Of a stretch of 64,000 nucleotides of DNA, positions 1-7,626 are shown piece after piece; within the stretch, counting starts at the first letter, position 1; each line of letters opens with the position of its first letter. Under the pieces are notes generated by a model that worked only from the letters and a program-made list of their open reading frames with translations, had not been told where the DNA came from and did no database searches. This DNA comes from Crocinitomicaceae bacterium (GTDB lineage Bacteria > Bacteroidota > Bacteroidia > Flavobacteriales_D > Crocinitomicaceae), in the NCBI GenBank assembly GCA_029249445.1, contig JAQWHI010000018.1, positions 310,001 through 374,000 on the forward strand. The letters run 5' to 3'. The translations under genes and the position numbers were made by a program.

Positions 1-1096
1 TATTAAAATTCGACTCTGCCATATCCTCAACAAGTCTAACAATAGCTTGATCGGTCACCCGAGCCGGAAATATATCTTGCGGAATGTAGTCACCACCTTT
101 TGAGAATATACGACGTCCATTGATTTTAAAGTAATAACTAGTACCCCACTCATCTTTCTCTTGGATCAACTCTGATGTCTTAATTCCATACTTTAATTTA
201 CAACTATCAATTACCTGATTATTAATAGTATATAGTAAAATATTTTGATCATAAATATTTTGTTCTCCATGCCCGCGCGGCCACCAAAGCTTTGGATTTT
301 TCACCTTTATGACGCGTGTCATTTGACCGTTATTTAAAGCGACCATCTCATTTTGGAGCCCTTCTCCTTGCCAACTATAATTCGCTAGGCGGTCGACAGC
401 CATTTCTAACATAAACTCTATAGTCGCCTCGGATTCGCTAATCGCTAAAATCTTTACACTTTTATTTATAATTCGATTTTCATTATACGAGTGAAGTGCT
501 GCAGGCTTGTTGAATCCTATAGTATTCAAACGAAGCGCCCAATCCCATCCAAACTGATATTGTGGTTTACGCGTGTATGGCGCAATTGCAACATCGTGAA
601 CATCATTTGGTGCAGGAAGCTGGTAACTCTTATTTTTCCACATTTCAGCATGATATAATACAGGCGGAGTAATCACAACAGTTATTTCATTGACACCAAC
701 TTTTAAGTAGGGTTTTATTTGTACTGAATGTGGTATGAAGGCATTTTCACATACCAAAACCTTCGTTCCATTTACAAAAACACTTCCATAAGTATCGACC
801 GAACCAAAGTACAATTCATTAAATTCATAATTTAGTTGCTCTTCTTCAATTAATATAATTGACTTAAACTCCCATGGCTGCTCTTCAAACCAGCTGAATT
901 TATTTTCATTTGTGCCATAGAATGGGTCTGGCATTTCACCGTTCTCGATGAATGCCTCTTGGACAGAGCCATACGATCCAAGATCCATCCATTGTATTTT
1001 TTTTGGATGAAAAAAGGACCATTCTATGCTATCAATTTTTTGTGTATAGACTTTTTGACCCATTACAAATAGAACAATTAGAACAATATATTTCAT
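1..1096 (-). CDS. Beta-mannosidase-like GH2 glycoside hydrolase, 3' end cut by window edge
   Basis: Only the N-terminal ~365 codons are present; the frame is open from the ATG at 1096 to base 1. A Sec-type signal peptide (hydrophobic residues 4-13, likely cleavage near residue 19) points to export. The GH2 sugar-binding/jelly-roll region follows, with a DTYGSVFVNG stretch and FGWDWALRL, which matches the FGWDWG.R signature of beta-mannosidases. The last visible residues (VEDMAESNFN) are where that family continues to the RVWGGG strand, so the catalytic Glu residues lie outside the window. The family hydrolyses terminal beta-mannose from beta-1,4-mannosides or N-glycan core. It lies 4 bp downstream of the glycosylasparaginase gene, so the two are probably co-transcribed. 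The GH2 assignment is firm; the exact substrate is not. Confidence 0.85.
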   Translation of the reverse strand, partial: MKYIVLIVLFVMGQKVYTQKIDSIEWSFFHPKKIQWMDLGSYGSVQEAFIENGEMPDPFYGTNENKFSWFEEQPWEFKSIILIEEEQLNYEFNELYFGSVDTYGSVFVNGTKVLVCENAFIPHSVQIKPYLKVGVNEITVVITPPVLYHAEMWKNKSYQLPAPNDVHDVAIAPYTRKPQYQFGWDWALRLNTIGFNKPAALHSYNENRIINKSVKILAISESEATIEFMLEMAVDRLANYSWQGEGLQNEMVALNNGQMTRVIKVKNPKLWWPRGHGEQNIYDQNILLYTINNQVIDSCKLKYGIKTSELIQEKDEWGTSYYFKINGRRIFSKGGDYIPQDIFPARVTDQAIVRLVEDMAESNFN

Positions 1097-1100
1097 TTAC

Positions 1101-2111
1101 CTACCAATTTCGATCATAACTCGCATCAATCATTTTTTCCATTTTAGCGGTTTGAATTGCATAGTTAAAACCGTAATAAACAGAGTGCGCTCCGACATTA
1201 CCAAATTTATCAAGCGCCAAAAAGCCTACCTGTAGGCCTGTCAAGTCTTCGTGCTTGGCGATGATACGTTCAACAGCCATTTCACAAGACTCCTGTGGAG
1301 TAAACCCTTGACGCATTAATTCAACAACAGTATGACTTCCTGCAATCCTTATAACGGCCTCCCCAAGCCCTGTGGCACATGCGGCACCTACCTCATTATC
1401 AACAAATAGTCCAGCTCCGATAATCGGAGAATCACCGACTCGACCTGGCAATTTGTAACCCCATCCACTTGTTGTACATGAACCACTGAGATTTCCTTCC
1501 TTATCGAGAGCCAGCATTCCGATTGTATCATGATTCTCATTGTTAATCTCAGGATGTTTCAACTTGGCCTTTTCATCCCTCTTCCACTCTTTCCATTCTT
1601 TTTTCACCTCTTTCAAAGGTGTTTTAACCTTTAGAAACCCTTGTTTTAATGCAAATGCTTTTGCACCTTTTCCCACAAGCATCACATGCGGGGTTTCTTC
1701 CATAACCTTTCTTGCCACAGATATTGGATGATCAATACCCTCTAAGCAAGCCACAGCTCCACAATTGGAGTTCTCATCCATTATGCAGGCATCTAATGTT
1801 AAATGACCATCACGATCTGGTCGACCTCCGATGCCAACACTTCGATTGTTTATATCAGCTTCTGTAATTCGAACGCCAGCTTCGACAGCATCCAAAGCTC
1901 TGCCTGAACTCCCCAAAACCTTCCAAGCAGCAGTATTTGCATCAACACCATGTTTCCAGGTAGATATTACGATAGGTTCGATTGGAACTATTTTTCGTTT
2001 TTCACCAAAGGTTTCTTCCAGATAATTCGACGCCTTCGAGGGCTTTAATACGCTAAGAAAAAGTCCTGCAAGGCCCAATTTAAAAAATGATCTTCGCTTT
2101 AATTCGCTCAT
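1101..2111 (-). CDS. N4-(beta-N-acetylglucosaminyl)-L-asparaginase (glycosylasparaginase), exported
   Basis: A 336-aa Ntn-hydrolase of the asparaginase-2 family. Autoproteolysis is expected before Thr196 in the HDTIGM motif (residues 194-199), giving an alpha/beta enzyme that splits the GlcNAc-Asn bond. GRVGDSPIIGAG and the Thr/Gly-rich CATGLGEA segment are the substrate-binding hallmarks, close to those of the flavobacterial enzyme. The N-terminus MSELKRRSFFKLGLAGLF has an RRSFFK twin-arginine motif before a hydrophobic stretch, so Tat export of the folded precursor is likely. Residues 165-190 form a Lys/Glu-rich insert in the linker that is normally processed. It sits 5 bp after mltG and 4 bp before the beta-mannosidase gene. 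A plain isoaspartyl peptidase is the alternative, but the motif set favours glycosylasparaginase. Confidence 0.88.
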   Translation of the reverse strand: MSELKRRSFFKLGLAGLFLSVLKPSKASNYLEETFGEKRKIVPIEPIVISTWKHGVDANTAAWKVLGSSGRALDAVEAGVRITEADINNRSVGIGGRPDRDGHLTLDACIMDENSNCGAVACLEGIDHPISVARKVMEETPHVMLVGKGAKAFALKQGFLKVKTPLKEVKKEWKEWKRDEKAKLKHPEINNENHDTIGMLALDKEGNLSGSCTTSGWGYKLPGRVGDSPIIGAGLFVDNEVGAACATGLGEAVIRIAGSHTVVELMRQGFTPQESCEMAVERIIAKHEDLTGLQVGFLALDKFGNVGAHSVYYGFNYAIQTAKMEKMIDASYDRNW

Positions 2112-2116
2112 TGATT

Positions 2117-3181
2117 TTACTTTTTAAGTTCATTTTTAAGCCAACTTTGGTAGTTATTGGCGTTATTGATGTGTTCTCTTCCCGATGCCGTAAAATTGTG
2201 CTCTCCCGAATAATCTGGTTTGGCGCACATGTAAACCCAATCAACTGGTGCTGGGTTTAAAACTGCATCCAATACTGCTGCAGGCGAAATGCATATCGGT
2301 CCCGGTGGTAAACCGTTTATTTTGTATGTATTGTAAGGGCAATCAATGTCTCTATGCCTGTTCGTTAAACGCTGCACGTTGTTCAATTCATTTCCCCAAC
2401 AGAACTTAAACGTGGGATCAGACTGCAATTTCATTCCCTTGTTCAATCGATTCAAATAGAGCTTCGCAATAATTGGCCATTCCGCATTTACCTTTCCTTG
2501 TTCAGAGTATACAATACTCGCTAATGTAGAAACCTCGGATGGATTATTCAGTCCAATTGACTTCATTTTTGATTCACGCTCACTCGTCCAAAAACTATCA
2601 AATTGCTCCCCCATAAATGAAACAAATTGTTGCGCATCAGTATCATATGGCATTTCGTACTGCTTAGGCAAAAATAATGCCGCAATTTGATTGGCATTTA
2701 AATCATATTTCTCTAGAGTGCTGGGGTTTAATAATTCTTCCACAATTTGTGCACTATCGGCAACAATGCATTTTTCTATCGCTGCACCAACATCGTAGAC
2801 ATCACGGCAATTGTTAAATAGTACTTTGACCTTGATTTCATTTCTACCCAACCCATTGTCATTTTTTTGAAATCCTGTAATTAGGTCTCTGATCCGAGTT
2901 CCTGACAAAATCAAGTATTTACCACCTGAAAAATGTATTGTATCTATATTTTGCTCTCTCGCCACTCGACGAACTGCCTCAATATCCTTTATAACTCCGT
3001 TTATTTTAAGTAAATCAAGCAATTCGGTAAAAGTTGGATCAGTTCGAATCAGGAGTTTTGTTTGTGTTGTATTTGAGGTTCGTATAATGTCTTCGCTAAA
3101 TAAGGATTGTATTTTATCGAACTTCATCAAAGCAAGGCCCAGAAGTGAAATAAAGCCAAATAGAACTAATTTTTTAAGCAT
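2117..3181 (-). CDS. mltG: Endolytic transglycosylase MltG
   Basis: A 354-aa YceG/MltG protein with one N-terminal membrane anchor (residues 4-19) and the catalytic YceG domain in the periplasm. It cleaves nascent glycan strands and so sets peptidoglycan strand length. Diagnostic segments are LASIVYSEQGK (220-230), LYLNRLNKGMKLQSDPT, and GLPPGPICISP with a downstream GEHNF. Glu227 aligns with the conserved Glu of the family's ASIVEKE motif; the first Glu of that motif is Tyr here. The start overlaps the end of the GNAT gene by 16 bp, so translation is probably coupled. Other Bacteroidota also place mltG near dapF, which fits a wall-related operon. Confidence 0.9.
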   Translation of the reverse strand: MLKKLVLFGFISLLGLALMKFDKIQSLFSEDIIRTSNTTQTKLLIRTDPTFTELLDLLKINGVIKDIEAVRRVAREQNIDTIHFSGGKYLILSGTRIRDLITGFQKNDNGLGRNEIKVKVLFNNCRDVYDVGAAIEKCIVADSAQIVEELLNPSTLEKYDLNANQIAALFLPKQYEMPYDTDAQQFVSFMGEQFDSFWTSERESKMKSIGLNNPSEVSTLASIVYSEQGKVNAEWPIIAKLYLNRLNKGMKLQSDPTFKFCWGNELNNVQRLTNRHRDIDCPYNTYKINGLPPGPICISPAAVLDAVLNPAPVDWVYMCAKPDYSGEHNFTASGREHINNANNYQSWLKNELKK

Positions 3182-3678
3182 TTTTCAAATATTTGAGTTT
3201 CAATATACTGACCATTATTCAATTCTGCCGCAGGCATTAACCTCTTTTTAATAAAACTTCTTTTTTCGAAAAGTCGCACACTTGGTAGGTTTGAAGTGAA
3301 AACCTTTGCGTAAAGGACATCAATCCCTAGCTCTTTGATGCAAATCTCCTCAAGCAATCTCAATGCGTTTTCGGCAACACCCCTGTTTCGATCTTTTGAT
3401 TTAGCAACTAAAATACCTACGAATGCACAGGCATTTAAAAAGTCAATATCAAATAAATCGATTGCACCGAGTGAACGTTGTTCATCCGAGTCAATTATCA
3501 TATAACGTGCTTGTTTTGCTGTTTTTATGTCTTTCAGAGAATCGACCAAACTCCTTATTTCATCCAACGAATAATCTGAATCGTTACCGCTAACAGACCA
3601 GTTAGATCGATCATTTTCCCATTCTTTAACAAGAAGGGCATCAGATAAAACCATCGGACGAAGAAATAAATCAGGCAT
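3166..3678 (-). CDS. GNAT family N-acetyltransferase (RimJ/RimL-like)
   Basis: A 170-aa single-domain GNAT of the RimJ/RimL/SpeG type. It opens with LRPMVLSDALLVKEWEND, the usual LRP..DD...W.ND start of this subfamily, and contains the acetyl-CoA pyrophosphate loop region SKDRNRGVAENALRLL (about residues 94-109), followed by the VFTSNLPSVRLFEKRSF motif near the C-terminus. Such enzymes acetylate protein N-termini, polyamines or small amines; the substrate here cannot be read from sequence. It overlaps both neighbours (8 bp with the upstream unknown gene, 16 bp with mltG). Homologues occur between dapF and mltG in related genomes as far as I recall. Confidence 0.85.
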   Translation of the reverse strand: MPDLFLRPMVLSDALLVKEWENDRSNWSVSGNDSDYSLDEIRSLVDSLKDIKTAKQARYMIIDSDEQRSLGAIDLFDIDFLNACAFVGILVAKSKDRNRGVAENALRLLEEICIKELGIDVLYAKVFTSNLPSVRLFEKRSFIKKRLMPAAELNNGQYIETQIFEKCLKN

Positions 3679-4183
3679 CTTCCAGGTGTCTTAGACGATC
3701 GTGAATGTCTTGGAGACTGTAATCGATAATTCCTTGAAAGGTATCATCAATATTGATTCCTTTCACTGATCCAATCCGTTGTGCGTTATTCAAAGCAGAA
3801 AGCAACTCCTTCAGCGTCTGAACATTATTACAATGCAGAGTTTCTTTCACGGGGTGTAAACAGGTGATGTGACCAGTTTTTGTCTTTGAATATGCAGAAA
3901 AATGCTCTGCTATTGACCCGGCAGAAATGGTTTCAGTCAATTCAAAGAGCAAAGTTTTTATTTTTTTTTGCTCGAGAAGTTTTAGAACATTGTCCACATG
4001 AAGGTACTCGTCTTTACCATTGTATTTCAGACTGAAATAGCAGTTGTTAGAAGAAATTCCAACATGTGGTGGTATTTTATCTGCATACAAAACCCACAAA
4101 AAACACCTCTCAGAATCGAAGGTATGCAATTCAAAAGGGAGAATCGCAGTAAGGTCTATTTCATAATTCAACACTTCCATCAA
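3671..4183 (-). CDS. Conserved-looking protein of unknown function in the dapF-mltG operon
   Basis: I do not recognise this 170-aa protein. It has no signal peptide or membrane segment and reads as a soluble alpha/beta protein with a leucine/lysine-rich middle (LLEQKKIKTLLFEL) and an acidic C-terminus (LRHLEDA). A run of nine A residues in the coding strand (complement of about 3961-3969) encodes QKKIK and could be a slippage point, but the frame is intact. The gene overlaps dapF by 23 bp and the GNAT gene by 8 bp, so it is tightly embedded in a wall/lysine operon. Co-translation suggests a linked job but gives no function. Confidence 0.8.
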   Translation of the reverse strand: MMEVLNYEIDLTAILPFELHTFDSERCFLWVLYADKIPPHVGISSNNCYFSLKYNGKDEYLHVDNVLKLLEQKKIKTLLFELTETISAGSIAEHFSAYSKTKTGHITCLHPVKETLHCNNVQTLKELLSALNNAQRIGSVKGINIDDTFQGIIDYSLQDIHDRLRHLEDA

Positions 4184-4937
4184 ACACCTTTTTTGCGGGT
4201 CCTGCCAAAATTATTTCACTAAAACTTTCAGCATCTCTTCTTGCATACACTGACAGTTGACCACCTTTTGTGCTCACAGACACCGTACGATCACAAAACT
4301 TATATTTATCCATGAAAGCCAATACGCATGCTGTTACTCCAGTTCCACATGACAAGGTCTCATCCTCCACTCCTCGCTCATATGTAGCGACCTCAATAGA
4401 GGAATCATCAAACTCTAGTACAGTATTAACATTTATACCATCGGCCTTGAATTTGGGAGAGTATCGAATCGATTGACCAAAATCAACAATATCCAATTCG
4501 TTTTTATCGTCAACAAAACGAACATAGTGAGGAGACCCGGTATCAATAACATAATCCATATCCATCCGCTCCAAAAACGTTACTGGAAGCATATCAAGAT
4601 GTACAATGTCATCTGTGATTCGAGCCGTGTGAGGCCCATCAATTGCTTTAAAGCAGGCTGTTTCCTCGATAAGTTTTAGGTATTTTGCAAAAGCTACAGA
4701 ACATCTGGCACCATTTCCGCAAAAACTCTGACTTCCATCGGCGTTATAGTACTCGACTTCAAAATCGTAATCAACGTGAGGTGAAATTTTTATCAAACCA
4801 TCAGCACCAACGCCCATTCTGCGGTGACATAGGAACTTTATTTGTTCAAGAGTAAGGTCATCGTAAAACCCGTCAATATTGTTCAACATTACGAAATCAT
4901 TACCTGTCCCCTGATATTTACTAAAACTAATTTTCAT
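4161..4937 (-). CDS. dapF: Diaminopimelate epimerase
   Basis: A 258-aa DapF, which converts LL- to meso-diaminopimelate for lysine and peptidoglycan. Both active-site cysteines are present: Cys73 in SFCGNGARC and Cys197 in LSCGTG. The FSKYQGTGNDFVML opening is the standard N-terminus, so I place the start at 4937; an in-frame ATG at 4991 would add 18 hydrophobic residues not found in the family. It is the first gene of a six-gene minus-strand run (dapF, unknown, GNAT, mltG, glycosylasparaginase, beta-mannosidase). The divergent region to htrA is about 130 bp. Confidence 0.95.
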   Translation of the reverse strand: MKISFSKYQGTGNDFVMLNNIDGFYDDLTLEQIKFLCHRRMGVGADGLIKISPHVDYDFEVEYYNADGSQSFCGNGARCSVAFAKYLKLIEETACFKAIDGPHTARITDDIVHLDMLPVTFLERMDMDYVIDTGSPHYVRFVDDKNELDIVDFGQSIRYSPKFKADGINVNTVLEFDDSSIEVATYERGVEDETLSCGTGVTACVLAFMDKYKFCDRTVSVSTKGGQLSVYARRDAESFSEIILAGPAKKVFDGSVEL

Positions 4938-5066
4938 TCTACCTACAAAGTTAATCTTAATCAAAAAATAAACAATTCGACTGCTTAACATTCTTTAACA
5001 GCAAAGAGCAATTAAACTTTCACCGATTGGCGTTATTATTGTTCAAAGAAATAATAAAATAAAAAA

Positions 5067-6554
5067 ATGAAAAACAAATTGAAAACACTTGGTTTAGGAC
5101 TTATTGGTGGAGCAATTCCATTGGCTCTATTTCTGACTTTCGATACGACAGGCGATCAACTAATTGACACGAGTCAATTGAATCGTATCGACTTGGATCC
5201 ATCAAATCGATTTGTACACACAACAAGCATGAACAGTGTTCTTGATGCATCTTCAAATAACTTTGTGAAGGCCTCCGAAACTACAGTAAATTCAGTCGTT
5301 CATGTCACGACCAAAGTAGTTACAACACAATTCCAACGCGACCCGTTTTTTGAATTCTTTTATGGTCCTGGTGCCGGAGGTCGTGAGTTTGAGCGACATG
5401 GACAAGGCTCAGGCTCAGGTGTCATAGTAACTAGTGATGGATATATTGTTACCAATAACCATGTGATTGAAGATGCGAGTGAAATTGAAGTGACCCTCAA
5501 CGACAATCGTAAATATGCAGCAAAGCTAATTGGAGCAGATCCGTCAACCGATATTGCTGTTTTAAAAATAGAGGAATCTCAATTGATTCCAGTGCCTATT
5601 GGAAATAGCGATGCATTGCAGATTGGAGAGTGGGTTTTGGCCGTAGGCAATCCATTCAATCTAACATCAACAGTAACTGCTGGCATTGTTTCAGCAAAGG
5701 CACGGAATATCAACTTATTGTCTGACCGATCAAGAGGAAAGATAAATTCAATAGAATCGTTTATTCAAACGGATGCCGCTGTGAACCCAGGAAACAGTGG
5801 AGGTGCTCTGGTAAACACTAATGGTGAACTGGTCGGAATCAACACTGCAATTGCATCACAAACTGGCAGTTACACAGGTTATTCGTTTGCTGTTCCTGTA
5901 AATCTAGTTCAGAAAGTTATGAGCGATCTAATCGATTATGGTATTGTTCAAAGAGGTTTTCTAGGTGTTCAAATTTCAAACATAACACAGGAACTAATGG
6001 AAGATAAGAAATTGCCTAACCTTTCAGGTGTATTTGTTGGTGGAACTGTTGATGGAGGGAGTGCAGAAAAGGCTGGAATCAAAGAAGGTGATGTCATTTT
6101 AAAAATAGGTTCTAAAGTTGTAAACTCACTAGCCTCTCTTCAGGAAGAGGTTGGTAAACGTAGACCGGGAGATCAGCTTTCAGTAACTATTCGCAAACAA
6201 AATGGCAAAGAAAATGTTATTATGATTACGCTTAGAAATGAAGACGGGCAAACCAAATTGGTTTCAAAGGCTGAAGTTTCAGCAAACACCGCGTTGGGCG
6301 CTTCTTTTGAAAGGCTAACGAGCAAAGAAAAGAAAGAATTAAACATTTCGAATGGTGTTAAAATCAAATCCTTGAATGCAGGAAAGTTGAAGTCACTTGG
6401 ACTCAAAGAAGGTATGATTATAACAAAAGTCAACAACGAGTCAATAGAAACTGTTGAGCAATTGACAAAAAAATTAAATGGCGCAAATCGTGGTATACTG
6501 CTGGAGATACTTACTGAAAGTGGAAGAAAAGACTACATTGGGTTTGGCCTATAG
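5067..6554 (+). CDS. HtrA/DegP-family periplasmic serine protease
   Basis: A 495-aa Do-type protease. Residues 1-25 form a signal peptide or anchor. A trypsin-like domain carries the triad His132 (TNNHVI), Asp162 (TDIAVL) and Ser244 (NPGNSGGAL). A first PDZ domain (about 295-390) contains the RGFLGVQI entry, and a second, shorter PDZ (about 410-490) follows. It degrades or refolds damaged envelope proteins. The residue 87-112 segment before the GSGSGVIV strand is a Gly-rich surface loop of the LA-loop type. It is monocistronic: dapF is divergent upstream and the sigma gene has its own promoter downstream. Confidence 0.93.
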   Translation: MKNKLKTLGLGLIGGAIPLALFLTFDTTGDQLIDTSQLNRIDLDPSNRFVHTTSMNSVLDASSNNFVKASETTVNSVVHVTTKVVTTQFQRDPFFEFFYGPGAGGREFERHGQGSGSGVIVTSDGYIVTNNHVIEDASEIEVTLNDNRKYAAKLIGADPSTDIAVLKIEESQLIPVPIGNSDALQIGEWVLAVGNPFNLTSTVTAGIVSAKARNINLLSDRSRGKINSIESFIQTDAAVNPGNSGGALVNTNGELVGINTAIASQTGSYTGYSFAVPVNLVQKVMSDLIDYGIVQRGFLGVQISNITQELMEDKKLPNLSGVFVGGTVDGGSAEKAGIKEGDVILKIGSKVVNSLASLQEEVGKRRPGDQLSVTIRKQNGKENVIMITLRNEDGQTKLVSKAEVSANTALGASFERLTSKEKKELNISNGVKIKSLNAGKLKSLGLKEGMIITKVNNESIETVEQLTKKLNGANRGILLEILTESGRKDYIGFGL

Positions 6555-6613
6555 ATCTTGAATTAAGGCATGATTTTTGACAACAACAATAAAATATAAA
6601 AGTTGCTGTTTTT

Positions 6614-6646
6614 CTTGCATAACAAGGTCTTTTCATCGTATCTTTG
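6614..6646 (+). promoter_or_regulatory. Bacteroidota-type promoter for the primary sigma gene
   Basis: CTTG at 6614-6617, 21 bp, then TATCTTTG at 6639-6646, a perfect match to the TAnnTTTG -7 element. The expected start of transcription is about 6652, leaving a leader of about 35 nt. The -33 spacing is slightly longer than the usual 19-20 bp. Confidence 0.65.
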
Positions 6647-6650
6647 CATT

Positions 6651-6660
6651 CGCTTAAGCG
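6651..6660. promoter_or_regulatory. Perfect 10-bp palindrome at the sigma-gene transcription start
   Basis: CGCTTAAGCG starts 5 bp after the -7 element and should overlap the transcription start. Its position suits an operator or a short 5' hairpin. No binding protein can be named. Confidence 0.4.
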
Positions 6661-6686
6661 GTATAATAGTGCATCAGTGAAAGAAT

Positions 6687-7553
6687 ATGAGACAGCTTAA
6701 AATTACGAAGTCAATTACCAATCGAGAGAGTCAGTCATTAGACAAGTACCTACAAGACATTGGTAAAGAGGAATTGATAACTGCTGAGGAAGAGGTAGAA
6801 TTGGCGAGAAAGATAAAGCAAGGTGACCAATTGGCACTTGAAAAATTGACACGAGCGAACCTTCGTTTCGTTGTCTCTGTTGCCAAGCAATACCAAAATC
6901 AAGGACTGACACTACCTGACTTAATCAACGAAGGGAATTTGGGATTGATTAAAGCAGCACAAAAATTTGATGAGACCCGGGGATTTAAATTTATATCCTA
7001 TGCTGTTTGGTGGATTCGCCAATCAATATTGCAGGCCCTAGCAGAGCAAGCACGTATTGTTCGATTGCCACTGAATCAAGTTGGGTCACTCAACAAAATT
7101 AATAAAGCATTCTCACGTCTTGAGCAAGAGTTCGAACGTCCTCCTTCGGCAGAAGAACTTGCTGAAGCTCTCGAGGTTCCTGAAGATAAAATTAAAGAAA
7201 GCTTAAACGTTTCTGGAAGACACGTATCAATGGATGCTCCTTTATCTACATCCGAGGACGGAGGAACTCTCATGGACGTGATGGCAAATAATGATTCACC
7301 AAAAGCAGATCATTCGCTAATGGCAGAATCATTGCAGAAAGAAATAGAACGTTCATTAAGTACATTAACAGATAAAGAACGTGAGATCATTCGTCTCTTT
7401 TTTGGTATCGGTATGAATCACGGTCTTACACTTGAAGAGATTGGTGCCAAATTCAATTTGACTCGAGAACGCGTTCGACAAATAAAAGAAAAAGCAATCC
7501 GTAGACTGAGACACACGTCACGAAACAAATTGCTAAAAGCCTACTTAGGATAA
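6687..7553 (+). CDS. rpoD: Primary RNA polymerase sigma-70 factor (RpoD/SigA type)
   Basis: A 288-aa compact group-1 sigma factor as found in Bacteroidota, without the long N-terminal region 1.1 of proteobacterial RpoD. Region 1.2 ([20 protein letters not shown]), region 2 ([18 protein letters not shown], then [19 protein letters not shown]), region 3, and region 4 with the HTH ([20 protein letters not shown]) are all recognisable. It directs housekeeping transcription from TAnnTTTG promoters such as those marked in this window. It has its own promoter and ends at a hairpin terminator. Confidence 0.95.
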   Translation: MRQLKITKSITNRESQSLDKYLQDIGKEELITAEEEVELARKIKQGDQLALEKLTRANLRFVVSVAKQYQNQGLTLPDLINEGNLGLIKAAQKFDETRGFKFISYAVWWIRQSILQALAEQARIVRLPLNQVGSLNKINKAFSRLEQEFERPPSAEELAEALEVPEDKIKESLNVSGRHVSMDAPLSTSEDGGTLMDVMANNDSPKADHSLMAESLQKEIERSLSTLTDKEREIIRLFFGIGMNHGLTLEEIGAKFNLTRERVRQIKEKAIRRLRHTSRNKLLKAYLG

Positions 7554-7558
7554 GATAG

Positions 7559-7591
7559 AAAGCTCCCATCATTTGACGGGGGCTTTTTTTT
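7559..7591 (+). terminator. Rho-independent terminator after the sigma gene
   Basis: AAGCTCCC and GGGGGCTT pair around a short loop and are followed by eight T residues. It begins about 5 bp after the sigma stop codon and separates it from the GAPDH gene. Confidence 0.85.
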
Positions 7592-7626
7592 ATCATATAT
7601 AATTTATAACCACTAAATAATTAAAA

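Noticed and set aside
4938-4991. Upstream ATG for dapF giving an 18-residue hydrophobic extension
   Set aside because: The family starts at the MKISFSKYQGTGNDF segment and DapF is cytoplasmic.
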